Positions 48,143 through 58,375 of a stretch of 64,000 nucleotides of DNA are shown in pieces. Position 1 is the first letter of the stretch. Every line of letters starts with the position of its first letter. This DNA comes from Antitrichia curtipendula (taxonomy: Eukaryota > Streptophyta > Bryopsida > Hypnales > Leucodontaceae). The DNA is taken from assembly GCA_951230915.1 (NCBI GenBank), contig OX579635.1, forward strand, positions 1,674,001 through 1,738,000, given 5' to 3'. A program made the position numbers and the translations under genes. The notes beneath the pieces are model-generated. The model saw only the letters and a list, made by a program, of their open reading frames with translations, did no database searches and had not been told where the DNA came from.

Positions 48143-48501
48143 CCCATAAAGTCCCATTGTCCCTTTGGGAACAAAGTGAATTTTGGGCAAGCTTCTAGTA
48201 TGGTCTTAGTATTTTCTTTTCATTTTAAAAATATTTTGGTAAAGATAAAAAACTACATTAGTTTTCAAGGAGTATAATTTTTATGGTTCAATATCAAGCC
48301 AAAATTTTAGTTTGGCAAAAAAAAAGACCCACAGAAACTTAAAATAAAATTTTAAAGCGTTTTTTTGCTCATAAATTGTATTTACATCTACATAAGGAGC
48401 TTTGAATCATTCCATTTAGATTTTATTTTTTTCTTTGCAATAGAAATGAAAGCTTTAAGTGACTTTTGATAAAAAAAAAAAAGGCTTTAGGACTTTAGGA
48501 G
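48143..48501. mobile_element. TTAA element, family A, internally deleted copy in block R
   Basis: Left end CCCATAAAGTCCCATTGTCC; right end 'ggctttaggactttaggag' followed by TTAA (48,502-48,505). It is the counterpart of A3, but about 1.5 kb, including the place where B sits, is missing at a junction near 48,424. Confidence 0.8.
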
Positions 48502-48505
48502 TTAA

Positions 48506-49837
48506 AATAGAGCTATGGAGATGAGAAGAGACTTTTGGATGAATATATAACTGAGTTCAATTCACTTGTTGGTACACTAAAATCACCATATGTAGTATGA
48601 AAATCCATGGATTCAAAAAAAAATAATCCATGTAAAAAAATTTATTGGAAAAATATTCATCTATATAAACTATTCTTCATTCTAAAATTTATCACAAGCT
48701 TTTTGAGTATTAAGGTAAATAAGCCAATGACAAGCATAATGACTGTTTGCATTGTTGGCGTCATTGAAAAAAAAAAAAATTAATTTCTATAGAAAGACAA
48801 ATGTGAAAAATAGAAAGAGCAATTGATATTTTTTTTTACCAATTATGAATTTGTTATGAATTTTTGAAGTGTATTGCCCAATTAGCCCCAAAGAATCTTT
48901 AGACTTCCCCAAACCCATCCAAAAGTGTATTCATAATGGTCATCTTATCACTTAAAGCAATCACAATATTTTCAAGCTTAGCTATGACATTAAATCAATG
49001 AATAAAAAATTGTTCCTTGTAATGAATTTATACTAAAATAGTGGAAGATTCTACTACGGTCACTAATAACTCCTTCACCATCACCCAAAGTATTGATTGT
49101 GGCCACTAATCCTATTTAATTAGCTCAAATCTATATTATTGCAAAAATTGTCATGAGTTGATGTAAGATTGTACTAAGTCATTTTCTACATGTGTACATT
49201 AAGCAGTTGGCATGTCATAGGCTGGTTCACCTTAATGGCCTCTCAAAAATACTAAGACCCATAATATCCTTGACAAACTTTGTGCTTTTCATCGACACTC
49301 ATTGCAGATGTTATGTAGTCCCATATTGCACTCTTTTTCATAATACGTTGTGTAAATATTAAGATTGTACCACACAATACATCAAGGGCCACAATCAACA
49401 TCAAATATGCAATCAAAAATTTAACAAGAATGCGTAATATACATATTCTCAAACACTCCCAAATCAACTAAAAATCACATCATCCACATGGGAGGAACTA
49501 CACACAGTGTGGCACAACCCTCAATGCCACGTCAAGTGATGCATAGACTCTTCATAATTTGCTTGATTTGCATGTGATTTGAAGGAAATGTGGGCAATTT
49601 GGAATTACAAAATCATGCATAAATTAGGCTTAGCAAATGAGGCAAGAGATACGTTAAAAAAAATAACATTCCACAATCAAAAGTAACTTGCTATGATCTG
49701 GTGACATGTTCTACATTCATTTCATTCAAATGTGGTGCCTTTCCCCCCTAAAATTCCATCAACTAAAATATACTCCAAAACTATGGACCATAGCTACTAC
49801 AATGAAGAAAAATTAGACATTTGGTTTTATGGCAAAC
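48506..49837. other. Non-coding part of block R
   Basis: Inverse of 28,941-30,275; AT-rich and without a gene. Confidence 0.4.
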
Positions 49838-49841
49838 TTCA

Positions 49842-51318
49842 CCCCTAAAGGGCCAAGTGACCTTTCAACATATGCAAGAGATTTTGGGTAGTTACACACA
49901 AAGTCAGTTTTGGTCAAATGTTCATGAAATTTTAATACAAGGTGTGAACATGTGCCCCCTTGGTGGGAATATGGTTTTTTTTCAATCAAGTGCCCAAATC
50001 AAAAGTTATGTTGTAGTGAACTTTTGCGCTAGCCAAATCAACTTCAAGCAAAATTTGCAAAACTATTCTTCTAATTCAAAAATTTGGCAAGTATGTAACT
50101 TATATGATGCTAGTGTCAAAATTTTTTATCCATGTATAGTAAAAAATTTCACTAAGATAGGTAGAGTTAAAGACTCTTGGCTTTGTCAGGCATGGTTAGA
50201 AAAAACATTCCTTCTAACTTCAAACATTATAATCTTTCAGATATTGCGGTCAAAGTTTCTTAATTTTTTTCTACACAATCTGACAATAGGGTATATAGTA
50301 AAAATTTATAGATTTTAATATTTGGAAACAAAAGTGGTAGATTTCCACAATTTTTGCCTAGAATGTGCCTTGGTCCTTAGGATTTAATTATATAATCATA
50401 TGCTAGACTAGTATAAAAATATATAACCAAGCAGAAATCTCAAAAATCGTTTGACCATGCAAGTTATAAGACATTAGTGTTTCAAGTAGGAAAAATATAT
50501 TTTTTAAAACCTTTTCATATTTGATTATAAGACTTTGAATCCTATTAACTTTGAAACTTTGCATTATAAATTCAAATTTTATGATTTTTAGTAGAAAGTT
50601 TGGACAAGACAAAAGAAAAATATCATTCCTTGAAAAATTATTAAGTAGAAGAAGTACCTACAAGATGGAATAAAACTTAAATTGTTAATGTTTGTAAAAT
50701 GGAATTGAAAAATGTCAATAATATCACAATGGTAAGATTCTTATTACAAGTGACCTTAGCCTTGCAAAGTCTATTTTGAGGGAAAATTGTAAAAATTGAG
50801 TTCAATAATCAAAATCATATGTAATGTTTTTAGAAGATGCTCTAATTGCTTGAAAAACAAGATTCTTCATTATTTTAACATTTATAATCTAGATGCAACA
50901 AATCAAATCTTTTCATTTAGATCAAATTTCTATTATATGAAAAACAAAGTTTTAAAAAAAAATTTATTGCAAACTTTTGTTGTATTTGTTTTGCCTAGCA
51001 CTAATATAAATCCACCATAGGTTAAAATGGTTTAGAGCTAATTTTGTGTGGTTGCAAAGCAATTTGTGTTAGCTTTAAACCTAGTCCATTATAAGAAATC
51101 ATTTTAGCCTATTGACTTAAATTAATATAAGCTTAGGTGTTTTTTCTTTGGATCAATTGGATGGTATAACTTTGAATTGTGGATATTTATAGAAATAAAT
51201 TTATAACATCATAGAGCTCATATGTTTTCCTATCTTGAATTTTTTTGAAAGGATTAAGATCCTAAGAACCTATTTTAACATTAATTTGTCACTTAATGGT
51301 TTTATGGTCCTTTAGGGG
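49842..51318. mobile_element. TTAA element G, copy in block R
   Basis: Ends CCCCTAAAGGGCCAAGTGAC and, in reverse complement, CCCCTAAAGGACCATAAAAC. Flanks TTCA and ATAA are each one change from TTAA. Inverse of 27,473-28,936, so it was present before the L/R duplication. Confidence 0.75.
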
Positions 51319-51839
51319 ATAATCCTTGATTGCCTAGGTGACCACTAAATGGTCATTGGGTGGTTGGAAATTATGGTAGCTACAAATTTGTTTGGAAATC
51401 GGTGGTAAAATATGAAGTTAAGATGTACCTAATGGTTGTATGCATAATATATATACACTAATCAAATCGTGATTTGAATTAAAAAAATTCTCAAAACATA
51501 AAAATGTATAAAGGATCTTGTTTTATGCATGTAGGTTGTTATTACCAAGAAAGTGACAAACAACATAAGAAAGTGGTCATGATAGAGAAATTAGTTGATT
51601 TGCAAATTTCATTTGCTGAGACGGGAGGGAGCATGATGTTGGTTGTAGAAAGAGCTTTTATGCTTGATCTCTGCAGAACTTCTTTGGTTCTAAAAGAACA
51701 TTGCCATTTTCAAAAGCTAATTGTTTGGAAGTATGCACACCATGGGGGTGGGAGTGGTAGATCTAGATTTGAGAATGGACTAATCCATTTCCTTTAACTA
51801 GCCAATAGTACACGCTTTCTAATCCTAAAGCTCTCTTAA

Positions 51840-51960
51840 GGTATGTTCCCACTTGGTGATAGAAGTGTTGTTTACAATATGCATCTAGTCCATAAGTAGG
51901 TATAAATTCATTCCTAAGACCATCACTCACAACCCCTTTAACACCAAGTGCGAACATACC
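51840..51960. mobile_element. TTAA element J (121 bp)
   Basis: Ends GGTATGTTCCCACTTGGTG and, in reverse complement, GGTATGTTCGCACTTGGTG (18 of 19 identical). Flanked by TTAA (51,836-51,839) and TCAA (51,961-51,964). It sits at the junction between block R and the dirigent 3 unit. A 26-bp inverted remnant of its right end is at 46,117-46,142. Confidence 0.7.
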
Positions 51961-52897
51961 TCAACACTTTACCCTTGTATAGGGTAAGAGGGTAAGAGGC
52001 TCTTGAATTTTCCCCTAACTGGAGCTAGGCAATGCACGTCCGGTGAAGGTGGACGCGCATGGACAATGAAGTCTGATTGGTCCCGTTTGTGATGTTGGGG
52101 AGTACGTCCGATCCAAAAACTGGTTGGTTTTAAGGAAAGAACCTGTTTGTGTATCCCTGTGGCACATATCCTGACGGTGAGCTGTGGCCCTGAGAATGTG
52201 AAGGAGGAGCTTGTATTTGCGATAATCGTTACACGCCTGTGCTGGTTGCGTTGAATGAATTTCTATAACATGAATCTTTACATGTGAACACATTTGATTC
52301 TCACGGGAATAATTCTCTGTAGTGTAGTGCGGCTGCATCCAGCTTCTGCATCTCGTTAGTTTCTTCGTACACCCTATCCTCTTACGTGCTCCCATGCTCG
52401 ACTTCTATTTTGAATTTTCTGTGATAAAAGCTAGAGAATGTGTAAGTGAATGAGAGAGCTGCTCTGCTAAAACTGTACCAAATACTCCTAATGTGTTACG
52501 AATCTCAGGCTGTCGTGCGCCGTGCAATGTATTGGGGTCCATACTCGTGGATCAGTGTTAGCGCTAATATTCTACGCACGAAATACTTGTAATACTTTTT
52601 GCCTAATCAGGAAAGGGGAGGAGCTCTTTTGATTGTGAACCACTTGTCTGGGACAAGCAACTCTGAAACTCCATTTCGCCTAGAGTACAGTACAGTAAGT
52701 CCCTGACTCCAAGACCTTGCACCTAATTCTTCAAGACCACCAGTCCATGAAAGAGAGATTTCTTGACTAGCTCGGCACCGTGTGCAAACCCATCCATTCT
52801 GGTGGCCACCTGGTCAAGTAATCGGTCCACCGGGTGACTGATGGTGAAGGAACCCCAGTCCCGGATTAGGGCTCAGGGTGTCAGCACATCCCAGTCA

Positions 52898-52905
52898 CTA
52901 TAAAC
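52898..52905 (+). promoter_or_regulatory. TATA-like box of dirigent gene 3
   Basis: CTATAAAC, 128 bp before the ATG, within the single-copy version of the promoter unit that is duplicated in gene 1. Confidence 0.6.
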
Positions 52906-52933
52906 TTCCCGGTTGTTGTGCAGTGAATTCACC

Positions 52934-53008
52934 ATGATCGCATTTCACTCGCATTTCACTCGCATTTTTTTCACTCGCAGCTTGAGCATCTTGGAGTGGT
53001 CTTCGTGA
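52934..53008 (+). other. 24-codon upstream ORF of dirigent gene 3
   Basis: The ATG is followed by repeated 'catttcactcg' units and a stop 24 nt before the main start. The number of these units and a T run differ from gene 1, and this changes the frame. Confidence 0.35.
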
Positions 53009-53032
53009 CCGGCAGCAGCTCCTTGCTGCACC

Positions 53033-53956
53033 ATGGCCACCGTTTTGAGCTCCCCGAGTCGCCCGGCCGCTTCTGTTTTGGTTCTCGCAGGCACGGTCCT
53101 GGTCGTGCTGCTCAGTGCTCCCTTGGGCGAGGCCGCGGCCTACTACGAGAAATTGGGGCCCTACTACCAGCATGACATTGTGTCCAGGCCCAATTTCACC
53201 GACCTCATCACAGTTCGAGGGTATTCCCGAACCGAGGGATTCGGTGCGCTTTCGATTTTCGATGATCCAATCACGGTCACGCCTGACATCAATTCCGAAA
53301 CTGTGGGCCGGGTGCAAGGCTTTCAAGCAGTTGTGAGCACCCTACCCTGACTTCTGTCGCCTTACAAACTGGCACATTGATTGAGCTCTTGAATCATTAG
53401 TCGGGTCAGCTTGAATTCCCTAGTAGCTAGGTCCATGTACTTTCAGGTAACTCTGATTCTCCACACTTCCTGTCTTGCTGCCAACAAGGGTGTTGATGAG
53501 ACTGAGTGTTGGGCAGGTAGAACACCATTCAGACTGAATTTCACTTTGCCGGCATCGATCACTCCCGTGCAGTCAGGCCTTGAGTTCGTCGAATCATCAT
53601 TGATTTCTCGCTAGCTAGCCTTTGGTTGCTTTCTTCCCCTGGCTGGACTTCTTATACTTCTTTTGACTTACTTCTGAGATCTTGTTGTTGGGTGTTCTCT
53701 GCAGGTTGCTCTGGATGAGTCCAGTGTTCTGATGACCCAAACCGTGCATCTTCCCGGTGGCACCCTCTCCTTCGTTGGTCAACTCTCCATGTTGAGCAAG
53801 GCGGACAGCAGGTTGCACTGTGTTGGGGGAACTGGTGAATTCGACGGCGTGGTTCACGGTTTTTTCGAGACCGAATTGTACCAGATTAATGAGTACACTA
53901 TCGATGCCATTTTGAAGGTCACTATCAATTACCACAAGGAGAAGAAGTACTGGTAG
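53033..53956 (+). CDS. Dirigent-like protein 3 (two exons, identical to gene 2)
   Basis: Exons 53,033-53,332 and 53,705-53,956; donor GTGAGC, acceptor CTGCAG, phase 0. The product is the same 183 residues as gene 2: signal peptide, 'HDIVSRPNFTD' with one N-glycosylation site, 'FDDPIT', 'VGRVQG', 'VGGTGEF', and a basic C-terminus 'NYHKEKKYW'. Length and motif order fit the dirigent family (about 180-200 residues). The intron contains a frame (53,411-53,614) that is not conserved in gene 1 and is not considered coding. A 3' AATAAA lies at 54,142. Confidence 0.9.
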
Positions 53957-54141
53957 AAGAGGACTCGATGGTTCCTCCATCCACGTGCATGCCGAGTCTT
54001 TTGGAGATACCTTGGGAGTTATACAACCTCCTTCACATGGGCAGAACAGAAGGGACAAGTTTCCGTCTGTATCCTTCATGCCTTGCAGGAGGCAGACTCC
54101 ATGACTTCGGATGGTGGGTAGGTAGGAAGAGGACAGCTGCA

Positions 54142-54147
54142 AATAAA
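54142..54147 (+). terminator. Possible polyadenylation signal of dirigent gene 3
   Basis: AATAAA about 185 nt after the stop codon; a second 'gaataaa' lies near 54,390. Confidence 0.4.
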
Positions 54148-55376
54148 ACTAAGTAAAGGTAGGAGGCCTGAATTCTGTAGGGTCATTTTGAATCGACTAC
54201 AGGTGTAAGAAGGCCAATAACCTTGCTTACAATAGCGTGTTGGAAGTTCCTGATCCTTTTTCTGGTCAGGGAATGCAAGGACATGTGCTTCATTTTAGGA
54301 CTTTGCAGGACTTCATGGTTGACAATGTGATGTTTGTACTTTGGTTGTAGAGTAGAACTCCTATAAGTATAAGTACCCCCTCCATGAATGATGAATAAAC
54401 CTCCGTAAAGTAATAGGTCGGAGCGGTCCCGGGCTTCCGGAATAAAATAAGTGGTGGCATTTAATGAGAGAGGGCCAAGCAATACTGGTGGTGGAATTCA
54501 CCTTGTCAAAGAAAAGGGAAAATTGTTCTTGTTAACAAGCTTTGTGGCTTGAAGGTACAACACGTGGACCACAAGGGCAACCTCCTATGTAGTGTGGATC
54601 CTCTCTAATGTCTTGAACCTCTCTAAAGGAACTTTGGTAGGACCTCTTCAATTAGAAGAGTTCTATTGTGATAGAATTTTGAATTGACTTAGAATAAAAT
54701 ACACGTGGATTGAAGGACCAATGCAAAATAGTCACTTACAATGACCTCAAAATTAAATGAATGTGCTTGGTGAGTTTTTTGTGATTGTAGGTAGCTACTA
54801 ACTCACTTTTTGGACCTTGTTGTTTCATTATAATGCATGTTTGGATTCATGATTGCTGTGACTATGACCAAAATTGTCAACCTTTGCTTGAATTGTTTGT
54901 GAATTCTTTGTTTAATTGTATTTAACTCCAAAATTTTGAAAAAAAATTTGGCTATCATTGCTTATCAACCTCTTCATCCGCTAATTTTTTTTAAGCATGT
55001 TTGGTTGCCACAAATGTCTTATTTTCTTTAAGTGCACGCTTTACGAGCCTCCTATCTCAAAGATCAAGAAAACTTGAGGGGGATAGCTTAAATGAATCTT
55101 CATATTGTCTAAGACTAGACCTTAAAATTTGGTGATGCCAAAAAATTACTTGCTTTCTAGAATTTGAATTGTATCTGACAAGCTATACTTCAAAGTTTCA
55201 GATGAATTTTGTTGATATCTTTTATTAATTTGATATGTACAGTGTAAATTATAAATTTGAGTTTGCAAAGATATGATGATCTACGGGCCAACATAGCACC
55301 TTCTTTGCTTGGGTGACTATACATCATGGATAGGGAGGGGTCTAGTTGGCATAGTTGGTCATCACGTTAGGCTAAC

Positions 55377-56874
55377 TCATTAAGGTAGAAACACCTAATT
55401 GTGATACTTATTCAAGATTTGCAGATCTTGGGAGTATTGACAAAATAAAATAATGTGAGCTTGTTAGAAAATGGTTCAAGAAAAACCCGAATAATTTAGT
55501 TATGTATTTTTTTGAGCTTGTATGAATATAATATAAATTTGTGAAAACGTGTGTAGATCAGTAGATGCATCTACTATGGATCATAGACTAACACCAAAGT
55601 GGAAATGAAAACACCTAAAAACAACAGATCCTCAGCTTGTATGAAGGTCGTTCTATAGGCCAACACAAAACCTGGCCCCATCACTATGATACATTCATGA
55701 AATTTCATCTTTTAGCATCGGGTCCACCTATGCTTTAGTTTAAGGCTTAAGGTAGATGCTCTAAAAGCAACCATTTAAGAGCTTGTCTGCCTTTTTCATA
55801 GATTTTTGTGGACAAAAATAACAACGAATCAGACATTCTTGCACTTGACCAAGTGCAATGATTGTACGCAAAACTATTCACTGAAAAGTGATTTTCAAAA
55901 ACTTGGGTACCCCCTATATTTTCAAGAACACCTTTTTTATATTACATCATGTAATATTTCAATTTAGCATAGGAATTTTCTACAAATTGGTGTATGCTTG
56001 AAGAACCTTCTTCCACTGACCTCGTTTGGGACGCCGACGAGTATGTTTCGAAATTGTGGTTCTAAATTGTTTCTTGTTTTTTTTTTGTTTCTGGTACTAG
56101 GCTTATACGGGGCGATTTGGATTGATGGAATTTTGAGTTGGTAGACATTTCACGAATTTGTTCTTTGTTTTGGGGTGGTCATGTGTTTTGGCGGTGGTGG
56201 CTTGTCGTCGTTTGTTCCCTCTTACTGCCCAATGATGACGGAATTGGGATATGGTTTGGAATTGAAGCTATAGTAAGTGTGGATTTGTGAGGGAGTGGTT
56301 ACGCATTGCTAAAAGGATGTAGGGAATGCATTACTGTAGTTGAGGAGATTCACACCCTGTGTTTGGTTTTAGCAAGAATCCACACATATAGGGATTGTAC
56401 GGAATAGTTGAATGTTTTGAATTGGTGGTCAAGCATCTTGAATTTCACAGTTCGTGTAAACTGCATCCACGAGGCCAAACAAATAGCGTCATTGTAATGT
56501 GAGAGTATTGACCCTAGAATTAGGCGATGCTGGCCAGGATTGTCCTTTAGAGGCTTCTGGTTTAGGGATGCCGTCAATGAACTACTTGACACACTCCTCC
56601 TTACCAAGAAGTGTGTTGGAGGTACAAAACACGTTTCTGGACGTTCAGTTAAAGCTTGTAGTAAAGAATTTACTATATTTTATGTTTAGGAACCAGTTTT
56701 TGTAGAACTGGTTTAGCATTCCGTTGTCTGTTTTCTCGATTGTTTGTCTTTAGCTGGCATTGTTTCTGCTACGAAATGAGAAGGGATTTTCCCGTCATAT
56801 GACCGGGGGTTTGGAATGTGGGATAAGGTCAAAGGAGATGCGTGCAGTTTGAATTGCAATCTTTGAAATTCTTC
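55377..56874. other. Diverged outer palindrome extension, then intergenic
   Basis: 55,377-55,825 is the diverged mirror of 41,640-42,089. From about 55,830 to 56,874 no family and no gene are recognised. Confidence 0.4.
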
Positions 56875-57250
56875 CCGTAACTAGTTAGCAGGTTCAGGTC
56901 TCGTTCGTTAACGGAATGAACCAGACAAATCACTGCACCAACTAAGGACGGCCATGCACAACCACCCATAGAATGAAGAAAGACCTCTCGCTCTGTAAGT
57001 TCTTATTGTCTGGACGCTTAAAGTTTCCCCGTGTTCAGTGTATTAAGGCCACAAGCTCCACTGCTGGTGCTGTCCTCCGTCAATTCCTTTAAGTATCAGC
57101 CTTCCGACCATACTCCACCCGGAACCCAGAAACTTTGATTTATCATAAGGTGCTGGTTGGCTCATCAGTTACACACACTCCAATCCCTAGTCGACATCGT
57201 TTTTCGCTGAGAGTAGGACGATATTTTTTTCATCTTCGAGCCCCCATCAT
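56875..57250 (-). pseudogene. Degenerate nuclear 18S rRNA fragment
   Basis: On the minus strand the order of conserved 18S landmarks is preserved: 'GGGGGCTCGAAGA', 'ATCGTCCTA', 'GGTTCCGG.TGGAGTATGGTC', 'ACTTAAAGGAATTGACGG', 'AACACGGGGAAACTT', 'TTCTATGGGTGGT.GTGCATGG', 'AGTTGGTG', 'GATTTGTCTGGTT', 'CGTTAACGAACGAGACCT' and 'CTGCTAACTAG'. This is the region around the universal 900-1300 part of the small subunit. Many substitutions and small indels (roughly 15%) show it is a dead fragment and not an rDNA unit. The neighbouring rDNA is absent. Confidence 0.9.
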
Positions 57251-58071
57251 ATTGGCAGCTGTACACTGTGGAATTTGGTAGTGGAGGACGGCTGAAAGAT
57301 CACTACCTGTCTACATGAATGAGCTACTCATATGCAGTTGCACAGGACGAGTGTCACGTTCAAGTTGGGATTCAATAGTATTACACTGCCGACCTAGTCG
57401 ACTGCTTCATCTTGACGGTAAAACAGACTGCCTAGGCTCGTTGACTCTACCGACCTTGCTAACTTCCAGTCATGACTTTCCTAAAATTATTGAACTAACT
57501 GAATTTGCTCTTTGTTTGCAGGGACCGCGGAGAATTTTCTGTATTGTGAATGTGAACGTCAACGAAATGCGGTGGACTTCGTACTAAAAGAACTGCGGCC
57601 TCTACAATAGATAAAGCGGACAGCAACTGGAAATTGGGAACTCAATCGAACCCGAAACGAGAGACTGAAATTTTAACATAGTGCAGTCTTCACCTGAATG
57701 GTACAGCAGTCCACATTCGACCTTGGACCGGCGGCGAGCACGAGCAATTGCTTAGAGGCAAGGAGCGACGCAGGAGCGTATGACAATCACGTTGGGGTTC
57801 AGTCGACGGAGCGTGCGGCGCAGGATCGGGGGTGCAGTCCACGGAGCGTGAGGCGGAGGAGCGGGGGGTGCAGTCGTCGGAGCGTGGGAAGGCGTTGAGG
57901 AAGGTGAAGTGGTGAACTGCACCGCTCGGAGAGAGGTCCACCGCGGTGCAATAAGGTAAGATTCCTCTCTCCACTTCCACGTTGCTGTAAAATCCCAGAA
58001 TAATGGGGATGCTTGACAAGTGGTCTAGCGCACGTCGACAACCTTATCCCTCATCTGCAATGTCAAACCAG
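57251..58071. other. GC-rich intergenic stretch with a minisatellite
   Basis: No gene recognised. The ORFs at 57,690-58,041 on both strands are by-products of the GC-rich repeats. Confidence 0.35.
57795..57897. repeat. ~36-bp minisatellite, three units
   Basis: Units of the type 'gtgcagtc..cggagcgtg' followed by 'aggcggagga.cgggg', repeated three times with several substitutions. Confidence 0.7.
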
Positions 58072-58199
58072 GGTTGTCATATCGGGCGGGTCAGGGTGAT
58101 CGGACGGGATGGACGGACGGGCAAACTGGACCGGACGGCCGGACGGTCCGGACAAGTCAGACGCCTTTCATTTTTGAAAAATTCCAATTGTCCACGCTG
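58072..58199. other. hAT-like terminal sequence (single end)
   Basis: CAGGGTTGTCATATCGGGCG followed by repeated 'cggacgg' phrases looks like the outer end of a hAT element. I found no matching inverse end near 63 kb, so it may be a lone or unrelated end. Confidence 0.35.
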
Positions 58200-58375
58200 G
58201 CGGTCCACACTGGAATCAGGGCGCGGACGTGAAAGTCAAGGCGGGGACCTGAGTGCAGGGCGCGGACGGATTCGTCGGGGCGCGGACAGATTTGTCGGGG
58301 CGTGGACGGATTCGTTGGGGCGCGGACGGATTTGTTGGGGCGCGGACGTGTTAGGGAGGGCGGGGACGCTACAGT
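58200..58375. repeat. GC-rich tandem repeat, left of the hAT gene
   Basis: About seven units of the type 'ggggcgcggacggattcgt', period about 20-24 bp. The same 'ggggcgcggac' core occurs in the same orientation at 63,015-63,150, on the other side of the hAT coding region. Confidence 0.75.

Larger units (their letters stand above)
46180..51835 (-). repeat. Segmental duplication block R (inverse of 26,868-33,765)
   Basis: See block L. R fills most of the 5.8-kb spacer of the palindrome. Relative to L it lacks element B and most of family-A copy A3, lacks the TA expansions, and has gained element F. Confidence 0.85.
51935..55376. repeat. Palindrome arm 2 (3,442 bp)
   Basis: Mirror of 42,701-46,142, carrying dirigent gene 3. 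The spacer between the arms is 5,792 bp. Confidence 0.95.

Noticed and set aside
52015..52395. 126-codon minus-strand frame (mirror at 45,682-46,062)
   Set aside because: It lies antisense in the dirigent upstream region. The identity of the two copies only reflects the palindrome, and the gene 1 counterpart is broken.
53615..54142. 175-codon frame antisense to dirigent exon 2 (mirror 43,935-44,462)
   Set aside because: Shadow of the real exon and intron on the other strand.
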